Assembly: GCA_029259835.1 (NCBI GenBank)
Contig: JAJDEL010000416.1
Location: forward strand, 1-8,696
DNA from: Planctomicrobium sp.
GTDB taxonomy: Bacteria > Planctomycetota > Planctomycetia > Planctomycetales > Planctomycetaceae
DNA: 8,696 bases
Reading direction: 5' to 3'
Part shown: positions 1-6,220 of the stretch, piece by piece
Layout of the letters: every line of letters starts with the position of its first letter
Numbering within the stretch: the first letter of the stretch is position 1
Made by a program: the position numbers and the translations under genes
The notes under the pieces: generated by a model
What the model saw: the letters and a program-made list of their open reading frames with translations, nothing else
Database searches by the model: none
What the model was told of the DNA's origin: nothing

Positions 1-1570
1 CTTCTTCAAGAGATTCTGGCTCAACAATATCACGCTCGTATCGAGATTCCAGATCGTGGTCCAGTTGCTGGGACGCGATTCGTTCCTTTGAATCAGCAAC
101 GACACCGCCGATTTCTCGTCTCAGTTCTTCGACAGTCTCCAGAATTTCCTGCTCGCAGACGACATCAGAGAACTCATCAGATTCGAAGGAAATCTCTTCG
201 ACGTCTGAACCGATTTCATTCTGAGGATCAGTGGTGATTTCTGTCTCATCATCCGCGGCACGGTCCAGTTGTGCATATTTATCGACAACTGGTTCGTCGG
301 TCATTTCCGGTTCAAATGTAGATTCTTCAAGCGGCTCGTCAATTGAAATCGGCAGTGAAATGACAGGCTCGTCAGCTTCCGTGTTGTCAGTTGATGAACT
401 CTCTAAGTCCTCTTCTTCCGAAATGACATTGGAATCAATGCCTGCGCCGACTTCGATGACTGCGTACTCTTCTGGTTGTTCTTCTGTCTGAAGGAAGATT
501 TTCGTTTCTTCCAATTCCGGTTCCAGTGCTGGTTCTTCGGCAAGGACATGAAATTGTGTGACCTCTTCGCGTGCGAGATCCTCTTTCGTATTTTCTTCTT
601 CAGTATTCTCTTCTTCAATGACCGAGAAGCGGTCGGCGAGTTTCAATTCGTTTTCTATGGAGATGTTTTGAGGCTCCGTTTCCTCGGCCTGCGAAATCTC
701 TGGCAGCGTCACTAACTCAACGACGAAGTTTTCGTCGGGCAGATCGTTCCAGTGCAGGGGTAGTTCTTTCAAATCATCGAGTGCCGCGACGACTGTTGCT
801 CGTTCGACAGGTTTTTGTTCCTCTGCGAAGGCAAGCAGAAAACTGTGGTCGGCGAGTTGGCAGAGGCAGCGAGGATTTCCGTCACCAGCGCGGCAGATCG
901 CTTCCAGAGCTGGCTCGGTCAGAATCGTTTCGATGTCGGCTGCTCCGGCCCAGAACAAGCGCTCGATGATCAGTTCTGCGGACTGTTTCAGCGACAACGA
1001 TTCCAGACAAATCTGACAGCCAATGCGTTGATTGAAGGCCGACATAGACGGATCGGCAAGTTTTTCTTCCAGCTCGAAGTGACCGCTCAAGACCAACCGA
1101 ATGAGAGTGTCACCGTCTGGAGCGTAGTCGGTCAGCGTTCGTAATTCCTCGAAGAGGCGAGCGTTCAAAAGGTGAGCTTCGTCGACGATTACTAAAAGAA
1201 CTCGTCCTTCTCTGGCGATGGCTCGGGCAGCTTCTAAAATCTTCAGCCGCGCTTCCTGCTCTGTCAGCCCTTCGTATTCGACTCCGAATTCGTAGAGGAC
1301 AGCTTGCAGTAATGCGCGGCGTGTGCTGAAAGCAGATGTACTTAAGTACAGAGCTTGAAACTGGGATTCGGCGACTTCTGCCAGACGCTTACAGAGCAAT
1401 GTTTTGCCCAAGCCTGCTGCTGATGTGACAACGGCAATGCCACGGGATTGAGTGACGCAGGTCAGCAGCGCGTCGAGCGATTCCTGAACTGGTGCCAATC
1501 CAATGAAAGATTCAGAGTTTGGAACAGCCGAAAAAGGACGTTTCGAAAGACCGAAGAAGCCTTCGTACAC
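1..1570 (-). CDS. ExeA-like AAA+ ATPase with long acidic C-terminal tail (partial, runs off left edge)
   Basis: This is a cytoplasmic P-loop ATPase of the ExeA/GspA type, a family that includes the ATPase of type II secretion assembly and many uncharacterised relatives. The start is a GTG at 1570; a TGA lies five codons upstream in frame, so the start is well fixed, and a GAGG sits just before it. The N-terminus (YEGFFGLSKRPFSAVPN) is the family signature. Walker A is SAAGLGKT at residues 50-57, with Ser where Ala/Gly is usual. Walker B is VIVDEAH, with D130 and E131. The ATPase part ends near residue 265. From about 275 to at least 523 the chain is mostly Glu, Asp, Ser and Thr with no recognisable fold, and remains open at the window edge. 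No secretion genes lie nearby, so a role in type II secretion is not supported. The frame was read by hand through all 523 codons without a stop. Confidence 0.88.
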   Translation of the reverse strand, partial: MYEGFFGLSKRPFSAVPNSESFIGLAPVQESLDALLTCVTQSRGIAVVTSAAGLGKTLLCKRLAEVAESQFQALYLSTSAFSTRRALLQAVLYEFGVEYEGLTEQEARLKILEAARAIAREGRVLLVIVDEAHLLNARLFEELRTLTDYAPDGDTLIRLVLSGHFELEEKLADPSMSAFNQRIGCQICLESLSLKQSAELIIERLFWAGAADIETILTEPALEAICRAGDGNPRCLCQLADHSFLLAFAEEQKPVERATVVAALDDLKELPLHWNDLPDENFVVELVTLPEISQAEETEPQNISIENELKLADRFSVIEEENTEEENTKEDLAREEVTQFHVLAEEPALEPELEETKIFLQTEEQPEEYAVIEVGAGIDSNVISEEEDLESSSTDNTEADEPVISLPISIDEPLEESTFEPEMTDEPVVDKYAQLDRAADDETEITTDPQNEIGSDVEEISFESDEFSDVVCEQEILETVEELRREIGGVVADSKERIASQQLDHDLESRYERDIVEPESLEE

Positions 1571-1672
1571 AGAGCCACCTCATCCATGGGAATCGCGTCT
1601 GATAGGAATTCCGCCGACTGACCATCGCCGACGGACTCTTCTCACCAGATCGAACCGGAGAGATCGTTCCGT

Positions 1673-3013
1673 TCAGGAAATTGAGGAACGCCGGGACAAC
1701 CGTTTCAAACGTCGGGCCATCATGCTGGTTCTGCCGGTTGTGACGGCTCCTGCAATCAATGCGAGAGCCGGGACAATTGGAGCACGCATTCGGACATTAC
1801 TCCAGTAAACAAGATGCAATGTCGTAAATGAAATGACGAGGAACACGACCGGAATCCAACGTCGACGAGAGGACGCCTCTTCACGAAAGAGACTGACGAT
1901 TCCAGCAATCAGCAAACACCAGACACAAGTGTAATACGTGCCAACAGCGTAGAGAACGGTTCCAGGTATCTGATCCGCCGCCGGACCACTTGGAACAACA
2001 TTCCAAAAGCGGGCGAAACGTAGCCAGCATGCTTGCACGAAGAGGCTTGGATTGTTGCGGATCGTTTGTTGAGCAAGGCTGGACATCCAACGGTCACGTT
2101 CGATTTCGGTGCTTAGGCTCAGGTCGTCCATTTGTTGATTGATGTCCCTTGCCCAGGCAGCCTGACCGGGACCGTTTGAGCCATCCCAGACTGTGCCGAA
2201 TGGTTGATTGACGACTTCTTCGTAGAACGCCTCGTTATTGCCGAGCAGGATTGTGTAGCCACCGTGGGTGGTCATCAAAACTGGAGCATCGAGCACGATC
2301 AAATTTCGCACGAGCCAGGGACCGACAACAAGAGCGACACCCATCGCGACAGCAAGGTATCGCTGAAACAGTTGTGACCGCTCGGTCGATCGGAGACGAA
2401 AACACTGCCAGCAGATCATCACGAAATACAGAATTGCGAAAACCCAGTAAGTCGGTCGCGTGAGAACGCACAGCCCGAAGATGATGCCGGTCAGCAATGC
2501 CCCGCGCCAAGTCGATGGTTCTGTTTGCTTTACATTGCTTGGTTCAATAGGAAGTGTTAACCGCCAGAGCAACAACGCAGACATGAATGACGCGACGGTC
2601 TCAGTCATTGATAGAGACGTATATCGCAGCAGTAGTGGGTCGAGACCATAAACGAGCGTGGCAAGAATGCGACCGCTTCGTGAGAGACCAAGGTTTTCAG
2701 CAATTTTCCAAATCAGAACGAGACACCACGCCGCCGCCAGTAAGTTGAGCAGTCCGCGTCCCCACACCAGTGACTCGCTAGAAATCACGGAAATTAAAAT
2801 CGGGTAAAGCGGTGGGCGAAAAGCGGTCGGCGTGTCGGTTCCAGGAGTGGAATACCCGTTGCCTTCAATGAGATTGCGAGCGATTCCCAGATAGGAATCG
2901 GGGTCAGAATTCAACTCATCAAACCGTAGAACGATCACCCCGAATCGCAGCCCGACGCAGCACAGCAGGATGCTGAGGAGAATCCAGTGGTCAGACGAGA
3001 GGCGTTTCGGCAA
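1673..3013 (-). CDS. Membrane glycosyltransferase, GT-C fold, PMT/ArnT-like (GT39 type)
   Basis: This is a polytopic inner-membrane protein of 446 residues resembling the dolichyl-phosphate-mannose/ArnT group, which transfers sugars from polyprenyl-phosphate donors to lipids or proteins on the outer side of the membrane. The first hydrophobic segment (about 10-30) is followed by an acidic loop with D37, D39 and Y41 (DPDSYLGIARNL), where this family places its catalytic acid, then by FRPPLYP at about 66-72. Many hydrophobic segments follow, and the last (about 420-435) leads into a basic tail. The proposed start is TTG at 3013, which overlaps the kinase 3' end by 23 bases and suggests translational coupling. 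The only other nearby candidate is the adjacent CTG; an in-frame TGA about 50 bases upstream limits the choice, and the ribosome site is weak. Donor and acceptor cannot be told from sequence. Confidence 0.82.
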   Translation of the reverse strand: MPKRLSSDHWILLSILLCCVGLRFGVIVLRFDELNSDPDSYLGIARNLIEGNGYSTPGTDTPTAFRPPLYPILISVISSESLVWGRGLLNLLAAAWCLVLIWKIAENLGLSRSGRILATLVYGLDPLLLRYTSLSMTETVASFMSALLLWRLTLPIEPSNVKQTEPSTWRGALLTGIIFGLCVLTRPTYWVFAILYFVMICWQCFRLRSTERSQLFQRYLAVAMGVALVVGPWLVRNLIVLDAPVLMTTHGGYTILLGNNEAFYEEVVNQPFGTVWDGSNGPGQAAWARDINQQMDDLSLSTEIERDRWMSSLAQQTIRNNPSLFVQACWLRFARFWNVVPSGPAADQIPGTVLYAVGTYYTCVWCLLIAGIVSLFREEASSRRRWIPVVFLVISFTTLHLVYWSNVRMRAPIVPALALIAGAVTTGRTSMMARRLKRLSRRSSIS

Positions 3014-3840
3014 CAGAGGAGGTATCCTGTTGAGACGTTCTTTTGGGGCTTGAGTTGGTTTTCATGCCGAATGTTGGTGCGGCGACCATTGGGAATCGCA
3101 ATGTAAATCTTGTTCCACGACCGACAGCACTTTCGACTCGAATCCGACCACCATGGGACTCCATCACATCTTTGCACATGGCGAGTCCAAGTCCAGTTCC
3201 ACCTTGCCCATTCTGGTCAGATTTCTTCGTTGTAAAGAAACGCTCAAAAATATGTGGCAGGACCTCTGCAGGGATGCCTGTTCCTTCATCCTTGATGGAA
3301 ACTTCCGCCATACCATCGTCGAGATTTTCCGAGACAACAATCGTGAGCATACGTCCCGGCTGCATCGCCTGACGGGCATTGACGATCAAATTCAGGAGTA
3401 CCTGCTGAACTTGCCCCGCATTGACCGAAGCGTATGGTTCTGATTGAATTTTTAAGTCAAGTCCAATGCGAACCATACAAGTCTTTGTCGACCAGGACAA
3501 GAAGATCATTGAGCAAGGAAGCGAGGCTGTGTGACTCTCGCCTGTCGGCGCTTGAGCGAGCATACGACAGCATTCCAGTCGTGATTTTTGCAGCACGTTG
3601 ACCGGCGCTCAAGATTTTGTCGAACGCTTTTGTCCTCGCATCTTGATCGTTCTGTCGTAGCCCGAGCTTTGAATAGTTGATGATTGTCGTCAGAATGTTG
3701 TTGAACTCATGGGCAATCGAAGAACTGAGCTCACCTAACGACCCCATTTTTTGAGAGATCAACAACTGTTGCTGCAATTCTTCAACCCGCTCTTGGAGTT
3801 GTTTGACTTCTTGTTTATTGGAATCTTGTTGCGACGACAT
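2991..3840 (-). pseudogene. Soluble sensor histidine kinase, split by an apparent frameshift
   Basis: This is a cytoplasmic two-component histidine kinase with no membrane segment and no recognisable sensor domain. From ATG 3840, residues 8-30 form a Gln/Glu-rich coiled coil. The HisKA (DHp) helix follows, with phospho-acceptor H44 in SSIAHEFNNIL, up to about residue 121 (LVDKDL). That frame then stops at TGA 3457-3459. The ATP-binding domain continues in the +1 frame to the TGA at 2991: N box NLIVNARQAM, G1 DEGTGIP, F box FERFFTTK, G2 GGTGLGLAM. All key boxes of both halves are intact, so the joined protein would be about 282 residues. The break maps to about 3457-3480, and the +1 frame is also open upstream to 3596. 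It could be a recent inactivating indel, a sequencing or assembly error, or recoding. No classic slippery run is visible. A 30-residue polar tail ends the protein. No cognate response regulator is in the window. Confidence 0.8.
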
Positions 3841-3910
3841 ATGACCAAAGGGGCTAAGGAATGGAATCGGACCTCTTTTGGAAAATCGACACCTTGTCAC
3901 CAAGACATCA

Positions 3911-3939
3911 TTCGGTTCTTTTAGAAGCGATGAACCGAA
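3911..3939. repeat. Perfect 8-bp inverted repeat upstream of the kinase
   Basis: TTCGGTTC at 3911-3918 is matched exactly by its reverse complement GAACCGAA at 3932-3939, with 13 bases between. The pair lies in the gap between the small membrane protein gene (stop at 4035) and the kinase start (3840), about 70 bases upstream of the kinase ATG. No T-run follows on either strand, so a standard intrinsic terminator is not favoured. An operator or an mRNA hairpin are the alternatives. Confidence 0.5.
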
Positions 3940-4034
3940 AACAGAATCTTCGCATGAACAAAAGAGGGCAAACTGGGGGACTTTGATGTCGTCAAACTAG
4001 TCTCGCCGAACCGTTGCCGTCGTTGCTCTCTTTC

Positions 4035-4547
4035 CTAATCGATATATCCGGAGATTTCCTGAATCTCTTCCCGCTTCACGCCAACGTCTGCCATGGCGGC
4101 GTGGAGATCGGCGAGGGCACCTTCCTGAGCGTTTTTCTGAAATAGAATTCGCAACTTGATCCCTTGTTCACCACCAGTTGCTTCTTTTGCTCTACGGACA
4201 ACTTCCGCGAGAGAGACATCGACACCAGTTTGAGGATCCTCTTCGGATGTCAGTCGGTAGCGATCTTCGTGTATAGAAATCGTGACAAATTTCTGCGTGC
4301 TTCCGGCATTGAGAGTTGATGGACCTGAGGTGGACGTTTGTAACGTTCCTCCCGCCGAGACATTGCTCAGATCCGCATCTGTGTTCGTTTCACTGGAAGA
4401 TGACGAATCCGCTGAGACGCTCGACTCTGAGTCGCTGGCGTTGTCGCTTTCACCAATTCCCAAACCTCCAAAGTCCCAGAATTGACTCAGAATGAATCCC
4501 AGGGCAAAAATTCCGATTGCCAAACCGCCTGTGTATCGTTTCTTCAC
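4035..4547 (-). CDS. Single-pass membrane protein with Ser/Asp-rich linker and ExbD/TolR-like C-terminal domain
   Basis: This 170-residue protein starts at GTG 4547, preceded by AAGGA at good spacing. Residues 1-5 are basic (MKKRY), 7-23 form one membrane helix, and 31-85 are a low-complexity linker of Ser, Asp, Glu, Thr and Gly. Residues 86-170 form a compact domain that opens with a beta strand (KFVTISIHEDRYRL) and continues with alternating helices and strands. The layout and strand pattern recall the periplasmic domain of ExbD/TolR. That is my inference, because identity is too low to be sure by eye. Unlike a true ExbD or TolR, its helix contains no acidic residue, so it is unlikely to carry protons itself. 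It lies 84 bases after the TolR-like gene on the same strand and probably works with that pair. No specific function is recognised. Confidence 0.78.
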   Translation of the reverse strand: MKKRYTGGLAIGIFALGFILSQFWDFGGLGIGESDNASDSESSVSADSSSSSETNTDADLSNVSAGGTLQTSTSGPSTLNAGSTQKFVTISIHEDRYRLTSEEDPQTGVDVSLAEVVRRAKEATGGEQGIKLRILFQKNAQEGALADLHAAMADVGVKREEIQEISGYID

Positions 4548-4565
4548 GGGATTTTTTCCTTGATT

Positions 4566-4584
4566 CGCACACTCGGTCTGTGCG
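4566..4584. repeat. Short hairpin before the small membrane protein gene
   Basis: CGCACA at 4566-4571 and TGTGCG at 4579-4584 form a perfect 6-bp stem with a 7-base loop. It sits in the 84-base gap after the TolR-like stop, shortly upstream of the ribosome site of the next gene. It may adjust expression of the third gene relative to the first two, but it is short enough to be chance. Confidence 0.35.
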
Positions 4585-4631
4585 GCTAACCTTGTGTCTT
4601 GAATTTGCGAGGATACTCGAATTGGGCCTTG

Positions 4632-5381
4632 CTATTCAATTCGAAAACCGAGGTCAGCATAATCATAGCGAGTTCGTCCTTCACTTTCGGCATTCAACCT
4701 GAGTGAGATTTGAGGGAGTGCCTCGCGCACTCCCTGGACTGCCCACCGCTGTGACTGGCGATCATAGGTCAACATCGTGATGACCAGGCTTTTCGGCTCT
4801 GGGAGTGTGTGTCCAGTTTCGATGAATTTTTCGACAAAGGCATCCTGCACAAAATCTTCGTCAATATCGAGCGGAACTTGTACTTGCAGTGTTTTGTCAC
4901 CACTTGAGAGAGTCAGGAAATTTTGAGGTGTGACATGAACATCCCAGACGTCACAACGTTTACGAATTTCGTCGTATGTGAGCAAGTGTTCAATGACGCG
5001 GCCTGATTGTTCGATTGTTGTTTGCTTGAACCGTTCTTTCAGACGCTGAATTTCCATCGCTGTTCGTCCTCCAGGCGGAACGTTCCGTTCAAGGATCGCT
5101 TGAACTTCTGCTTCTGGGAGATCGAAAAGTTCGACCAGCAGATTCGCAATGACTTGCTCTTGCTGAATTGTCGTTTTCAAGTCTTCTTGAATCTGTTGTA
5201 AATCTGCTTCTTTCGCAGAGAGCGCAGCGATTGCGGCGTCGCGTTCTAATGTTGTCGCCGCAGCCTTTTCAACAATCGTGACCTGCGTTTCCTGGACTTC
5301 CATGTATTGCGCAAAGATGACAATCAACAACAAATCGAGCAGCGGAGTTAACTGCAATGACATTTTGCGGGGGACGATCAT
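4632..5381 (-). CDS. TolR/ExbD-like proton-channel partner with long coiled coil and extra C-terminal domain
   Basis: This 249-residue protein has one N-terminal membrane helix (about 11-27) in LQLTPLLDLLLIVIFAQY. It has the LTPLLD arrangement of TolR/ExbD/MotB-type proteins, and D16 occupies the place of the conserved proton-carrying Asp. Residues 30-80 are a strongly predicted coiled coil (Ala/Glu/Gln heptads). A helical segment follows to about 145, then a mixed alpha/beta domain (about 146-249) for which I recognise no named family. It has no peptidoglycan-binding OmpA-like motif, so it is not a plain MotB, and it is about 100 residues longer than ExbD or TolR. The ATG at 5381 overlaps the stop of the TolQ-like gene (ATGA), which shows tight co-expression and implies a fixed complex in the inner membrane with most of the chain outside the cytoplasm. 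Confidence 0.85.
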   Translation of the reverse strand: MIVPRKMSLQLTPLLDLLLIVIFAQYMEVQETQVTIVEKAAATTLERDAAIAALSAKEADLQQIQEDLKTTIQQEQVIANLLVELFDLPEAEVQAILERNVPPGGRTAMEIQRLKERFKQTTIEQSGRVIEHLLTYDEIRKRCDVWDVHVTPQNFLTLSSGDKTLQVQVPLDIDEDFVQDAFVEKFIETGHTLPEPKSLVITMLTYDRQSQRWAVQGVREALPQISLRLNAESEGRTRYDYADLGFRIE

Positions 5382-6037
5382 TCCGCGACCTCCGATTCCG
5401 ACTGGACGAAGGCGAGTTCTCGTTTGACCCGTGACACCGTTTCCCGTACGTGACGTCGGTTTTCAGAGAGTCGTCCGAATGGAGGTTCCAGGCAACTGTT
5501 GATGAACATGAGTAACATTGCTGCCATCAGTCCGGCTGCCGTTGACCAGATCGCATCTCCGAAACGACCGAGAATTAAGCCGACAGTTGCAGTTGTTTGC
5601 TCAGTGTCGCCTGCTTGCAGGGCAACTCCGATTGCCAGAATCGTACCGAGCACGCCTGCCAGCGGATAGGCTTCAATCATGGTGCGAGCCATGTTGTAAA
5701 TCGTTTCAAAAAACATGGAACTCAAATAGCGACGTTTTTCATCCAGAACTCTCATTCGCTCTAGTAGCGCCTGGCGGTCGGTTTGTCGGCCTTCTTCATC
5801 GAGAACATCGTTGACGTCTGAAAGAAACGCATCAATCTGATCGGACAAATGCGCCGTGGAATCGAGCAAGCTTTGATTCTTGAGCCCACGAGTAAAATCA
5901 AATAACGCAGACGCGATTTTTTTTAAGTCTCTACGAGACCAAATCCAAAGCACAAAGAACAGGAACAGGTGCACGGCGCAGACCATCCCAATGATCATCG
6001 TGGAGAGAGACGAAAGGTACGCCAGCAGTTCGTTCAT
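5378..6037 (-). CDS. TolQ/ExbB/MotA-family proton channel protein
   Basis: This 219-residue inner-membrane protein has the three-helix plan of the TolQ/ExbB family: helix 1 at about 12-34, a cytoplasmic helical stretch (35-118), helix 2 at about 121-141 (EAYPLAGVLGTILAIGVAL) and helix 3 at about 161-182 (DAIWSTAAGLMAAMLLMFI). Helices 2 and 3 carry the Gly/Ala-rich and Thr/Ala pattern that lines the ion path, including the AIWSTAAGL segment that matches the conserved TTAAGL motif. Family members form a pentamer around two copies of the ExbD/TolR partner and turn proton flow into mechanical force. It starts at ATG 6037 with a weak upstream AAAGAA and overlaps the TolR-like gene by four bases. 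Length is normal for the family. No TonB, TolA or Pal gene is present in the window, so the load it drives is unknown. Confidence 0.87.
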   Translation of the reverse strand: MNELLAYLSSLSTMIIGMVCAVHLFLFFVLWIWSRRDLKKIASALFDFTRGLKNQSLLDSTAHLSDQIDAFLSDVNDVLDEEGRQTDRQALLERMRVLDEKRRYLSSMFFETIYNMARTMIEAYPLAGVLGTILAIGVALQAGDTEQTTATVGLILGRFGDAIWSTAAGLMAAMLLMFINSCLEPPFGRLSENRRHVRETVSRVKRELAFVQSESEVAE

Positions 6038-6129
6038 GTCATTCTTTGGTTAGTTGCGAAATTCAGCGCGAGGGAGGCTCACTCAACGATTGCGTGATAC
6101 GCTGACGAAGTCAATTGCAGTCTGCAAGA

Positions 6130-6147
6130 GAAGCAGCAGTTTGCTTC
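6130..6147. repeat. Small inverted repeat upstream of the TolQ-like gene
   Basis: GAAGCA at 6130-6135 pairs with TGCTTC at 6142-6147 across a 6-base loop. It lies between the beta-helix terminator hairpin and the TolQ-like start, about 95 bases upstream of that start. It could be a leader hairpin or operator, or it could be chance. Confidence 0.3.
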
Positions 6148-6174
6148 GTAATGTTGCTTCCTGGCATCATTGGT

Positions 6175-6208
6175 AGAAGCCCGGCTTTTTTTGAAAAGCA
6201 GGGCTTCT
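6175..6208. terminator. Strong hairpin, probable terminator of the beta-helix gene
   Basis: AGAAGCCC at 6175-6182 pairs perfectly with GGGCTTCT at 6201-6208. After one mismatch the stem continues as GCTTTT/AAAAGC around a 4-base loop, giving about 14 pairs in all. It begins 12 bases past the stop of the beta-helix gene on the minus strand. Neither side is followed by a real T-run, so it may act as a Rho-assisted or 3'-end-protecting hairpin. It separates the beta-helix gene from the TolQ-like module. Confidence 0.65.
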
Positions 6209-6220
6209 TGTGTTCAATGT

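Noticed and set aside
231..1144. Several plus-strand open frames in the left region
   Set aside because: All lie opposite the continuous minus-strand ATPase frame, and their Ser-rich or Arg/Phe-rich composition is the mirror of its Glu-rich codons.
2991..3903. Kinase as two separate, intended genes
   Set aside because: The second frame upstream of the join (3596 to about 3480) encodes nothing family-like and is simply the out-of-frame reading of the first half. A split by indel is simpler, although recoding stays possible.
3841..3903. Earlier kinase start at TTG 3903
   Set aside because: The added 21 residues are unlike the family and have no ribosome site; ATG 3840 begins right before the coiled coil.
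4632..6037. Zorya-type anti-phage defence (ZorA/ZorB)
   Set aside because: The TolQ-like protein lacks the long ZorA tail, the TolR-like protein lacks an OmpA-like peptidoglycan domain, and no ZorC, ZorD or ZorE gene is present.
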